Of a stretch of 11,982 nucleotides of DNA, positions 5,690-11,982 are shown piece after piece. The notes beneath the pieces were generated by a model. That model ran no database searches and was not told the origin of the DNA. It saw only the letters and a list, made by a program, of their open reading frames with translations. A program made the position numbers and the translations under genes. Origin of the DNA: an uncultured bacterium (GTDB lineage: Bacteria; Planctomycetota; Phycisphaerae; Phycisphaerales; SM1A02); contig CAIOTP010000071.1 of assembly GCA_903861235.1 (NCBI GenBank), positions 1-11,982 on the forward strand, given 5' to 3'. The first letter of the stretch is position 1; each line of letters begins with the position of its first letter.

Positions 5690-7288
5690 GTGATCTCCCT
5701 CCTGCTGGCAGTCCTGGGCATGGTGGCCGAGCCTCCGGCGCCGGTTCCTCCGGCCCGGGCGGCCCGCACCCTCGCGGTGCTGCCCGTGCGAGGGGAGATG
5801 GACGCGATCACCGTGGCGGGACTCGCCGACCGCGTCAGCTGGGCCCGGGAGGCCGGCGCCGACGCCGTGGTGCTGGCCTTGGACACCCCGGGCGGCGAGA
5901 TGCTCTCCACGCTGGAGCTCTGTCGGCAGATCAAGTCGGAGTACCCCGCGAACACCATCGCCTGGATCGCGCCGCGGGCGTTCTCCGCCGGCACCATCAC
6001 CGCCCTGGCCTGCCGAGAGATCGTGGTCACGCCCGACGCCGTCTTCGGTGACGCCGCCCCCATCGCCGTGGTGCCCGGACTGGGCCTTCAGCAACTGCCT
6101 GCTCCCGAGCGCGCCAAGCTGGAGGCCCCCCTCCTGAGCGAGGTGACCGACAGCGCACGAAGGCGCCGCCACGACGAGCGACTCTGCGAGGCCTTCGTGC
6201 GCACGGACGCCGCCGCATGGCTGCTGGAGGATGCGCAACGTGGCGAACGGTTCGTGGTGGACGCCGCGGAGTATCAGGCCATCTTCGGCGAGCCGCCACC
6301 CCTGGGCGCTTCGGAATCGCGACCCGCGAACCCCATGACGCTGGTCCCGTGGATCACCGACGCCCTGCGAAGGCCGGGCAAGACGGCCGGTGACACCGCC
6401 GCCCGGGACGTGATCGAGGCCGCGCAGTCGCTGCCACCCGGGCGCGCCCCCCTGGGACCCGAGGACGCCGAACGACTCCAGCTGGTGTCCCGGATCGACG
6501 GTCCCGACACGCTGCTCACGCTTCGGGCCGACGAGGCCGTGGCCCTGGGCATGGCGAGCGCCGTCATCCCGGACCTGGAGGCGCTCCGTCGCTTCACGGG
6601 CGCCGGAGCGGCGTTCGTGGTGGAACCCCGCTGGAGCGAGACGTTGGCCAGATTCCTGACCAGCTGGTGGTTGCGGACGCTGCTGGTCCTGGTGATCGTG
6701 GTGTGCTTCGTGATCGAGATGTTCACCCCGGGCCTGGGCGCCTTCGCCATCGCGGGTGCCACCGCGGCGGCGGTGCTGGTGGCCGGACCGCTGCTGGCGG
6801 GCCTCGCGGACTGGTGGCCGGCGGTCCTGCTGGTGGCCGGCCTTGGCCTGATCGCCGTGGAGGTGCTTCTGCTGCCCGGAAGCCTGGCGGCCGGCATCGC
6901 CGGCGTGCTGGCGTTCGCTGCGGGCACGGTGGGCTTGTTCGTGGTTTCCTCCCCGTCGCCGCAGCCGCAGCATGCGCTTGTCCAGGGCCTGGGCACTCTC
7001 GTGGCCGCCATGGCGGCCGGGGTCACCACCATGTGGTGGCTCAGCCGGCACGGGGGCGTGGGAAGCCGCGCGGTGCTGGAAGCGGCGATCGCCTCGGAGC
7101 CAGGTCATGCACCAGGCGCCATGGGCGGCATCGGCGTGGCGGTCACGGACCTTCGCCCCTCCGGCCGCGTGGAGATCGACGGGACGCTCCACGAGGCCAC
7201 CGCGTCCGGCTGGATCAGCCGCGGATCCCGCGTTCGCGTGGTGGGCGGAGCCTCGGATGTGCTCCGGGTGGAGGAGATCTCGTCGTGA
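5690..7288 (+). CDS. Long NfeD protein (ClpP-class membrane serine protease, NfeD1b type)
   Basis: Long NfeD proteins are membrane proteases and partners of flotillin/stomatin-family scaffolds. The 532-residue protein starts with a hydrophobic signal segment (1-13). A ClpP/crotonase-fold protease domain covers about 28-300: VVLALDTPGGE (60-70), the nucleophile region AFSAGTITAL with S99 as the expected catalytic serine, TPDAVFGDAAPI (114-125), and K143 at the likely position of the dyad lysine. Four or five membrane segments occupy about 328-450. A C-terminal NfeD OB-fold lies at 477-530 (VAVTDLRPSGRVEIDGTLHEA). Serine-lysine dyad residues therefore appear intact, although the lysine is assigned by position only. 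The GTG start is the first codon of the signal segment and lacks a Shine-Dalgarno sequence. The stop overlaps the next gene's GTG (GTGA). The order long NfeD, short NfeD, FloA matches the known nfeD-floA association. Confidence 0.92.
   Translation: MISLLLAVLGMVAEPPAPVPPARAARTLAVLPVRGEMDAITVAGLADRVSWAREAGADAVVLALDTPGGEMLSTLELCRQIKSEYPANTIAWIAPRAFSAGTITALACREIVVTPDAVFGDAAPIAVVPGLGLQQLPAPERAKLEAPLLSEVTDSARRRRHDERLCEAFVRTDAAAWLLEDAQRGERFVVDAAEYQAIFGEPPPLGASESRPANPMTLVPWITDALRRPGKTAGDTAARDVIEAAQSLPPGRAPLGPEDAERLQLVSRIDGPDTLLTLRADEAVALGMASAVIPDLEALRRFTGAGAAFVVEPRWSETLARFLTSWWLRTLLVLVIVVCFVIEMFTPGLGAFAIAGATAAAVLVAGPLLAGLADWWPAVLLVAGLGLIAVEVLLLPGSLAAGIAGVLAFAAGTVGLFVVSSPSPQPQHALVQGLGTLVAAMAAGVTTMWWLSRHGGVGSRAVLEAAIASEPGHAPGAMGGIGVAVTDLRPSGRVEIDGTLHEATASGWISRGSRVRVVGGASDVLRVEEISS
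7163..7182 (+). repeat. 20-bp exact repeat in the NfeD OB domain, copy 1
   Basis: The 20 bases here are repeated exactly at 7672-7691. Both encode the GRVEIDG core of the C-terminal OB-fold in the two adjacent NfeD proteins, so this reflects domain homology or local gene conversion rather than a mobile repeat. Confidence 0.7.
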
Positions 7289-7803
7289 CATGGATCCTGG
7301 CCCAGACCGCGGCACAGGGAACCGATCCCTGGCTCCTGGCGGGATTCGTGCTGTTCGGCGTGGCTCTGGTCGCCCTCGCGCTGGAGCTGGTCGTCCCCTC
7401 GGCCGGCGTGCTCACGGGTCTGTGCGTGCTCGGACTCGTGGGATCCGTGGCCTGCTTCTTCATGCACTCGGCGCTCTGGGGCTTCGCGTCGCTGGCCGCG
7501 GTGCTCGGCGGAGCCCCCTTCGCGGTGGGCTACGGACTGCAGTTATGGACCTCCACGCCGTTGGCCCGCCGATCCGTGCTGCACACCGAAGTGGGCGCGT
7601 CGCGCGAACCTGTCGCCTCGCTGCCCGAGCCCGGACGCGAGGGCAGCTGTCGCACCGCGCTCCGCCCGGTGGGCCGCGTGGAGATCGACGGCACCGTGCA
7701 CGAGGCGCTGGCGGAGGACGGCTTCCTGGAGGCCGGCGAGCGCGTGCGGGTCTCGGGCGCCGACGGCGGCACCCTGCGGGTCCGCCGTGCGCCGGTGGCC
7801 TGA
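7285..7803 (+). CDS. Short NfeD-family membrane protein
   Basis: This 172-residue protein lacks the protease domain. It has three to four hydrophobic segments (about 15-36, 39-60, 65-87) and then a C-terminal OB-fold (about 119-168) containing the NfeD signature LRPVGRVEIDGTVHEALAED. Short NfeD proteins are thought to bind flotillin-like partners through the OB-fold. The GTG start overlaps the stop of the long nfeD by 4 bp, and GAGGAG at 7271-7276 lies 8 bases upstream, so translation is probably coupled. floA begins 24 bp downstream. The OB core is nearly identical to that of the upstream protein, suggesting both may contact the same partner; that is inference. Confidence 0.9.
   Translation: MTWILAQTAAQGTDPWLLAGFVLFGVALVALALELVVPSAGVLTGLCVLGLVGSVACFFMHSALWGFASLAAVLGGAPFAVGYGLQLWTSTPLARRSVLHTEVGASREPVASLPEPGREGSCRTALRPVGRVEIDGTVHEALAEDGFLEAGERVRVSGADGGTLRVRRAPVA
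7672..7691 (+). repeat. 20-bp exact repeat in the NfeD OB domain, copy 2
   Basis: Identical to 7163-7182 and in the equivalent place of the second NfeD gene, about 510 bp downstream. Confidence 0.7.
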
Positions 7804-7813
7804 ACGGGTGCGG

Positions 7814-7819
7814 TACCCT
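7814..7819 (+). promoter_or_regulatory. Candidate internal -10 element for floA (leaderless type)
   Basis: TACCCT (TANNNT) ends 8 nt before the floA ATG at 7828. The 24-bp gap between the short nfeD and floA has no Shine-Dalgarno sequence, so a leaderless transcript from this point would explain floA translation. The box also matches by chance easily, and no -35 is seen. Confidence 0.33.
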
Positions 7820-7827
7820 TCGTCCCC

Positions 7828-8847
7828 ATGAACACCTCGCTTCTTCTGGGCGCCGAGCCGCTTGCCGTGCTCGGCATCGTCGGCCTCTGCGTCGTCGCCG
7901 TCATCGGCCTGATCCTCCTGGTGATGATCAGCCAGTACCTGCAGCTCTGGCTGCAGGCCTTCCTGAGCGGTGCGCGGGTGAGCCTTCTCGACCTGATCAT
8001 GATGCGGCTCCGCAAGGTGCCGCCCGCCGCGATCGTGCTCAACCGCATCACGGCGAAGAAGGCGGGGCTGGAGGTGCCCACCAACCTGCTCGAGGCCCAC
8101 TTCATGGCCGGCGGCCGCATCGACCGGGTGATCCGCGCCATGATCGCGGCCGACAAGGCGAAGATCGACCTGGGCTGGGACCGGGCGACCAGCATCGATC
8201 TGGCGGGGCGCGACATCCTGGAGGCCGTGAAGACCAGCGTGGATCCCAAGGTGATCGACTGCCCGAGCCAGGTCAGCAACAAGGAGACCGTGGACGCGGT
8301 GGCGCAGGACGGCATCCAGCTCCGCTGCAAGGCCCGCGTGACGGTGCGGACCGCCATCGCCCGGCTGGTCGGTGGCGCCACCGAGGAGACCATCATCGCC
8401 CGCGTGGGCGAAGGCATCATCGCCACCATCGGCGCCGCGGAGAACCACAAGGCGGTGCTCGAGCAGCCCGACCGCATCAGCAAGACCGTGCTCGCGAAGG
8501 GCCTGGACTCGGGGACCGCGTTCGAGATCCTGTCCATCGACATCGCCGAGATCGACGTGGGTGACAACATCGGCGCCAACCTGCAGACCGCACAGGCCGA
8601 GGCCGACAGCAAGCGATTCCAGGCCATGGCCGAGCAGCGTCGTGCAGCCGCCATCGCCCAGGAGGCCGAATATCAGGCCGAGGTGCAGAAGAACCGTGCC
8701 CTGGTGGTGCTCGCCGAGGCCGAGGTGCCCAAGGCCATCGCCCAGGCCCTGCGCGACGGCCGCATGGGCGTGATGGACATGTACCGCATGCAGAACATGC
8801 AGGCCGACACCGACATGCGCAAGTCCATCGGAAGCTCCGGGGCCTGA
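7828..8847 (+). CDS. floA: Flotillin-like protein FloA (YqfA/UPF0365 family)
   Basis: FloA forms mobile functional membrane microdomains and organises membrane-associated complexes. The 339-residue protein is close to the usual length (about 330). A membrane hairpin or segment lies at 12-34 (VLGIVGLCVVAVIGLILLVM), followed by the family-typical DLIMMRLRKVPP (55-66). A PHB/SPFH-like domain covers about 67-245: GLEVPTNLLEAHFMAGG (80-96), ALDL-like SIDLAGRDILEAV (122-134), RVGEGIIATIG (192-202), KGLDSGTAFEILSIDIAEIDVG (224-245). An Ala/Glu-rich coiled coil (251-303, with AQAEAD, AAAIAQEAEYQAEV and AEAEVPKAIAQAL) then drives oligomerisation. It follows two nfeD genes, the usual partners. Identity is strongly supported by whole-length family resemblance. 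Confidence 0.96.
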   Translation: MNTSLLLGAEPLAVLGIVGLCVVAVIGLILLVMISQYLQLWLQAFLSGARVSLLDLIMMRLRKVPPAAIVLNRITAKKAGLEVPTNLLEAHFMAGGRIDRVIRAMIAADKAKIDLGWDRATSIDLAGRDILEAVKTSVDPKVIDCPSQVSNKETVDAVAQDGIQLRCKARVTVRTAIARLVGGATEETIIARVGEGIIATIGAAENHKAVLEQPDRISKTVLAKGLDSGTAFEILSIDIAEIDVGDNIGANLQTAQAEADSKRFQAMAEQRRAAAIAQEAEYQAEVQKNRALVVLAEAEVPKAIAQALRDGRMGVMDMYRMQNMQADTDMRKSIGSSGA

Positions 8848-8858
8848 AACAGGCCCCG
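8838..8858 (+). promoter_or_regulatory. Stable hairpin across the floA stop, abutting the glycosyltransferase start
   Basis: CGGGGCCTG (8838-8846), loop AAA (8847-8849) and CAGGCCCCG (8850-8858) form a perfect 9-bp GC-rich stem. The floA TGA (8845-8847) lies within it, and the GTG of the next gene begins two bases after it. There is no following T-tract, so it is not a classical terminator. It could limit translation or transcription of the downstream gene, or protect the floA mRNA 3' end. Confidence 0.6.
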
Positions 8859-8859
8859 C

Positions 8860-9615
8860 GTGCCGACGCTCTTCGTCGTCATCCCCGTCTTCGAGGAACC
8901 TCACACGCTCGAGCCGTGCGTCCGTCGCGCGGTCGCTGCGCCGCTGCCTCCCGGCTGGAACGCGAGACTGCTGCTGGTGGACGATGCCAGTGGTCGTGCC
9001 ACGGCGGAGATCGCGGACCGGCTCGCGGCGGAGTACGCGGCGCAGGGCAGGCTGGAGCTGATCCGTCATCCACGCAATCGCGGGAAAGGTGCGGCGCTGC
9101 GCACCGGCTTCGACCGGGCCTTGGCGTTGGCGGATGCCTCCGACGCGGTGCTCACGCAGGACGGCGATCTGGAGTACGACCCGGCGGACTGGTGCCGCCT
9201 TCTTGCCGCCCTTCCGCCGGAGCCCATGGCCGCGGTGATCGGCGACCGTTGGGCCATGGGTGCCGTGCCTGGCGTGTGGCGCAAGCTGCACGCGGTGGTG
9301 AACGCCACCCTGACCCGGTTGAGCAATCTCGCCTGCGGACTGCGGCTCCATGACATGGAGTGCGGCTTCAAGCTCTTCCGGACACCGCTGCTGCGGGCCA
9401 TCCGGCCGTGGATGAGCGAGGACCGCTTCGGCGTGGAACCCCAGATGGTGGCGGCACTCGCGCGCGTGCGGGCTCGCGTGGCGGAGGCGCCGGTGAACTA
9501 CGACCCGCGGGATCGCCGCCGAGGCAAGAAGATCGGTCCGCTCGACGGCCTTCGAGCCGTGTGGGTCATCCTGCGCGAGCGACTGCGGCGGCTCCCGCCC
9601 GCGGCTCGCTCCTGA
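8860..9615 (+). CDS. Glycosyltransferase family 2 protein (dolichol-phosphate-mannose synthase-like)
   Basis: GT2 enzymes of this type transfer a sugar from a nucleotide donor, often to a polyprenyl phosphate, at the cytoplasmic membrane face. The 251-residue protein shows LFVVIPVFEE (4-13), LLVDDASG with D41/D42, RNRGKGAALRTGFDRAL (72-88), the metal-binding QDGDLEYDP (100-108), and HDMECGFKLFR (164-174). These are in GT-A order and typical of the DPM1-like group. There is no C-terminal membrane segment, unlike GtrB-type relatives. GTG 8860 is the only reasonable start: floA stops in the same frame 12 bp upstream, and the first beta strand begins at residue 4. No Shine-Dalgarno is visible; a stem-loop occupies that place. 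The 3' end overlaps the opposite-strand YkgJ-type gene by 50 bp. Donor and acceptor are unknown. Confidence 0.92.
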   Translation: MPTLFVVIPVFEEPHTLEPCVRRAVAAPLPPGWNARLLLVDDASGRATAEIADRLAAEYAAQGRLELIRHPRNRGKGAALRTGFDRALALADASDAVLTQDGDLEYDPADWCRLLAALPPEPMAAVIGDRWAMGAVPGVWRKLHAVVNATLTRLSNLACGLRLHDMECGFKLFRTPLLRAIRPWMSEDRFGVEPQMVAALARVRARVAEAPVNYDPRDRRRGKKIGPLDGLRAVWVILRERLRRLPPAARS

Positions 9616-10867
9616 ACAGCGACCTGGCGATCCTGCGCAGGTGATCGCCTCGACAGAACCAGGCCAGCCGAAGGTGTTCCCCGGTCGATCCCAGCCACAC
9701 CGCGCGGCTTGCGGTCCGGTCCACGCGTCCGATGGCCTGCTGGGCGTCCTGCAGCGTGACCTGCACACGATTCGAGCCGGCGGCATGGGCTCGCGCCAGC
9801 CAGGCCGCACAGGCCATGTTCAACGCGGTCATGCCCAGTCCCTCGAACACCGGCCAGCCGTGCAGCCCGGCGCCCCACGCACGGTCACCCAGCACCGCGG
9901 CACGCATCCAACGCACGAACAGTTCTCCCACCGCGTCGGCTTCCGGACCGGACGGCGGCATGGTCGCATGCTCGACCTGATCGAAACGGACCAGGGGCCA
10001 GCCTGAAATCGCGGGCATGACGCCGCGGCCCCGAGACCACGCGCGACTTCGCCTCCATTGACCCATCACCGTGCGGAACCGACCCGCGCGTTGCAGATCG
10101 GGGATCTTCGGATCCTCCACGCGCGCAAAGACCGCCTGTCGCAGCAGGCGCCAGGACCTCTCGCTCGGCTCCATGTCGTCCAGCAGCGGCAGCTCCTCGG
10201 GCACCGCGCGGGCCAGCGTGCTCACCAGTTCCCCGAGCCGATCGCCTCGGACCGTGTCCAGGTTCGCCAGCCGCAGGCTCTGTGCCACCCACGCGAAGCC
10301 CACGAGCCTCACCGCCCATGGGATCTCCCCCTGGGCCAGCAGTCCGTCCACGGCCTGGCGCACCGCCTCCACTTCAGCGGTCGTGCCCGGAAGGCCCTGG
10401 AGCAGCTCGGGCGCCGCTCGCGGACTCAGGGCCTCGGGCAGCTCCGCCTGCATGCGACGCAGGTCCTGGCCATGCGAGGCGATCTCCGCGCCGAGTCCTC
10501 GCTGCACGCTCGAGCAGGCGAAGCTCACGCCCACGCGAGCCCGCTCCGGACCTGGGGCGAAGGAGAAGGGAAAGAGCTGGCATGCCAGCGGCTTGGCCTC
10601 GAGCCCGAATCGGGCATGCACACGGCAGCGCCCGTCGTCCTGCAGGAACACGCAGGCGCCGTCCGATCGCTGCCGAAGCCAACGCCGGCCGCGGAACTCG
10701 GTCCAGAATGGAACGCCAAGTTCCGCCTGCCAACCCTGGCGATCGAGCCTCTCCATGTCCGCTGGGCTCAGCTCGATGGTGAAGTCACGACAGCACGCGC
10801 CACATCCGTGGCAGCTGTAGCGCAGGCCGGGAACCGCGGGCGTGAGCAGGGGCAGTCGCACGCTCAT
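9566..10867 (-). CDS. YkgJ-type cysteine-cluster protein with long C-terminal extension
   Basis: YkgJ/UPF0153 proteins carry a metal-binding cysteine cluster (zinc or iron-sulfur), and some family members (FliB) are flagellin lysine methylases. In this 433-residue protein the N-terminal cluster C19-x2-C22-x2-C25-C26 (YSCHGCGACCRDF) is followed by C72 (GACVFL), C81 (GRCRVHARFG), C96 (KPLACQLFPF) and C118 (FACSS), the full family spacing. Residues about 130-433 form an Arg/Ala/Leu-rich, mostly helical region that I do not recognise; it is much longer than in minimal YkgJ proteins (80-120 residues) and closer to FliB length. ATG at 10867 overlaps the rdgB stop as ATGA, supporting this start. Codon pattern is like its neighbours. 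Function is not assignable; a redox or methylation role is speculative. Confidence 0.85.
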   Translation of the reverse strand: MSVRLPLLTPAVPGLRYSCHGCGACCRDFTIELSPADMERLDRQGWQAELGVPFWTEFRGRRWLRQRSDGACVFLQDDGRCRVHARFGLEAKPLACQLFPFSFAPGPERARVGVSFACSSVQRGLGAEIASHGQDLRRMQAELPEALSPRAAPELLQGLPGTTAEVEAVRQAVDGLLAQGEIPWAVRLVGFAWVAQSLRLANLDTVRGDRLGELVSTLARAVPEELPLLDDMEPSERSWRLLRQAVFARVEDPKIPDLQRAGRFRTVMGQWRRSRAWSRGRGVMPAISGWPLVRFDQVEHATMPPSGPEADAVGELFVRWMRAAVLGDRAWGAGLHGWPVFEGLGMTALNMACAAWLARAHAAGSNRVQVTLQDAQQAIGRVDRTASRAVWLGSTGEHLRLAWFCRGDHLRRIARSLFRSEPRAGAAAVARAG

Positions 10868-11484
10868 GGGATGCCGCGCAGCGCCTCGCCCATGGCTCGG
10901 GCCGCGTGGCCACGGTGGCTCCGCGCATTCTTCGTGGCCGGGTCCAGCTCCGCCGCCGTGCAACCCGCGTCGTCCAGCCACAGCCATGGGTCGTAGCCGA
11001 AGCCACCGCCGCCTCGTGGGGCGTCGGCGATGCGACCCTCGAAGGTGCCGCGGGCCTGTGCCAGCACCCGGCCAGAGGCGTCGGCCAGGCACATGCAGCA
11101 GACGAAGCGGGCGCCGCGTCGCGCTTCGGGCACGCCCCGCATGCGCTCGGCCAGCTTGGCATTGTTGCGGGCGTCGCGCTCGGCTCGGGAGCCGTGGGCT
11201 CCCGCCCAGATCGCGCTGTCCACGCCCGGCTCGCCATCCAGGGCGTCGACCTCCAGCCCCGAGTCGTCCGCCAACACCAGGCGACCCGTCGCCCGGGCGT
11301 AGGCCAGGGCCTTCAGCCGCGCGTTCGCCTGGAAGGTGCGGCCGGTCTCCTCCGGCTCGGGAAACGGCCCGCCCACCTCGTCCAACGATCGAAGCACCAG
11401 GGCGCCCGAACCCAGGATGGCCCGGATCTCCTCGACCTTGTGCGGATTGCCCGTGGCGACCACGATCTCGCGCGGCAGGCTCAC
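10864..11484 (-). CDS. rdgB: RdgB/Ham1-family XTP/dITP diphosphatase
   Basis: This enzyme hydrolyses dITP, XTP and ITP to monophosphates, keeping deaminated purines out of DNA and RNA. The 206-residue protein has the substrate-binding VVATGNPHKVEEIR (8-21), the metal ligands in EPEETG (43-48), and LADDSGLEVDAL (71-82), with D74 aligned to the catalytic Asp69 of the E. coli enzyme. It also has GGGFGYDP (159-166), TAAELDP (176-182) and SHRGHA (189-194). All signature positions are intact and the length is normal. The otherwise frequent ENA motif reads ANA here (53-55). GTG at 11484-11482 overlaps the stop of the upstream carboxylase gene as GTGA, and the stop overlaps the downstream gene as ATGA, so the three are very likely one translationally coupled operon. 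Confidence 0.95.
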   Translation of the reverse strand: MSLPREIVVATGNPHKVEEIRAILGSGALVLRSLDEVGGPFPEPEETGRTFQANARLKALAYARATGRLVLADDSGLEVDALDGEPGVDSAIWAGAHGSRAERDARNNAKLAERMRGVPEARRGARFVCCMCLADASGRVLAQARGTFEGRIADAPRGGGGFGYDPWLWLDDAGCTAAELDPATKNARSHRGHAARAMGEALRGIP

Positions 11485-11982
11485 GTCTGGATCACGCCGG
11501 TGCGGAGCGGGGCGTCCATGGGCGCCATGTGCGCCAACGCCAGCGCGAACGCCAGCTCCTCGCGGGTGCGCGCCGGCTCGATGATCCGGTCCACCCATCC
11601 ACGGCTGGCGGCGTACCGGATGTCCTGCTGCTCGGTGTAGCTGGCCGTGATCGCCTGCAGCAGCTGCCGACGCATGGCCTCGTCCACCTTCTCGCCCTTG
11701 CGCTCGCGCGCCGCCAGGTCGATCTGCAGCAGCGTGCCAGCGGCCTGCGCGGCCCCCATCACGCTGCAACGCCCGCCCGGCCATGCCAGCGTCAGGAACG
11801 GATCGAAGGCCCGGCCGCACATGGCGTAGTTGCCCGCGCCGAAGCTGCCGCCCACGATGAGCGTGATCTTGGGCACCACGCAGTTGCTCATGGCGTTCAC
11901 CATCTTCGCGCCCGCGCGGATGATGCCCCCCTGCTCGCTGTCTCGACCCACCATGAATCCGGTGGTGTCGTTCACGAAGACG
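11481..11982 (-). CDS. Acyl-CoA carboxylase beta subunit (carboxyltransferase), C-terminal part; gene runs off the right edge
   Basis: The carboxyltransferase subunit of biotin-dependent acyl-CoA carboxylases (methylcrotonyl- or propionyl-CoA type) transfers CO2 from carboxybiotin to the acyl-CoA. About 167 C-terminal residues are seen; full proteins have roughly 510-540. Recognisable are NDTTGFMVGRDSEQGGI, the oxyanion-hole stretch VGGSFGAGNYAMCGRAFDP, AWPGGRCSVMGAAQAAGTLL, and a C-terminal YAASRGWVDRIIEPARTRE, typical of the family. The GNYAMCGRA form is closest to methylcrotonyl-CoA carboxylase beta (leucine degradation) in my recollection, but the substrate is not provable from this part. 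The stop overlaps the rdgB start by 4 bp. The start lies beyond the window. Confidence 0.92.
   Translation of the reverse strand, partial: VFVNDTTGFMVGRDSEQGGIIRAGAKMVNAMSNCVVPKITLIVGGSFGAGNYAMCGRAFDPFLTLAWPGGRCSVMGAAQAAGTLLQIDLAARERKGEKVDEAMRRQLLQAITASYTEQQDIRYAASRGWVDRIIEPARTREELAFALALAHMAPMDAPLRTGVIQT

Noticed and set aside
5273..7315. 680-codon open frame on the minus strand
   Set aside because: It lies opposite the second pilin-like gene and the long nfeD, has no recognisable domain, and its composition (His/Arg/Gly-rich) is that of an antisense frame in GC-rich coding DNA.
9632..9641. CCTGCGCAGG palindrome as a terminator for the glycosyltransferase gene
   Set aside because: It has only 5-bp arms with no loop and no T-tract, and it lies inside the opposite-strand coding sequence.
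7543..9810. 755-codon open frame on the minus strand
   Set aside because: It is antisense to short nfeD, floA and the glycosyltransferase, which are all firmly identified; no motif was seen in the antisense product.

Overview
The window looks like a GC-rich, Gram-negative-type chromosome segment, most likely from Planctomycetota and probably Phycisphaerae-like. This is inferred from four things: two large secreted 'prepilin-type' proteins with a related C-terminal signature, a Hanks-type kinase with a C-terminal membrane anchor, an NfeD/NfeD/FloA cluster, and an LPS-type heptosyltransferase, which implies an outer membrane. No rRNA, tRNA, CRISPR array, insertion sequence or phage gene was seen. 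The taxonomy is not proven.

Layout. (1) 1-1269, minus strand: a GT9 heptosyltransferase followed, with a 4-bp overlap, by a Maf-family nucleotide pyrophosphatase that runs off the left edge. (2) 1270-2613: a compact divergent promoter region, then a Ser/Thr kinase on the plus strand. The kinase converges on a minus-strand RidA-family gene, and both stop codons lie inside one 18-bp palindrome. (3) 3076-5656: a gene-free region of about 470 bp, rich in inverted repeats, precedes two tandem paralogous pilin-like genes that end at a strong intrinsic terminator. (4) 5690-9615, plus strand: a long NfeD (ClpP-like protease fused to membrane and OB domains), a short NfeD, the flotillin-like FloA, and a family-2 glycosyltransferase, all tightly spaced. 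(5) 9566-11982, minus strand: an acyl-CoA carboxylase beta subunit (partial), RdgB/Ham1 XTP/dITP pyrophosphatase and a large YkgJ-type cysteine-cluster protein, joined by 4-bp stop/start overlaps. The YkgJ gene overlaps the end of the glycosyltransferase gene by 50 bp, tail to tail.

Functional themes. NfeD proteins and FloA form a known membrane-microdomain partnership, and here two NfeD proteins precede FloA. The pilin-like pair probably yields abundant type IV pilin/pseudopilin-like surface or secretion proteins from one transcript. Two house-cleaning nucleotide pyrophosphatases (Maf and RdgB) sit in different operons near the two ends.

The least-explained sequence is the region upstream of the first pilin-like gene. 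It has several perfect palindromes and an 11-bp long-range complementarity that competes with a local hairpin, so it may be a structured leader RNA. Other points worth a second look are the kinase N-terminus (resembling the GspE/MshE N-terminal domain), TANNNT boxes 6-8 nt before three start codons (possible leaderless mRNAs), and a hairpin that covers the FloA stop and abuts the glycosyltransferase start. No clearly new multi-gene system is visible.
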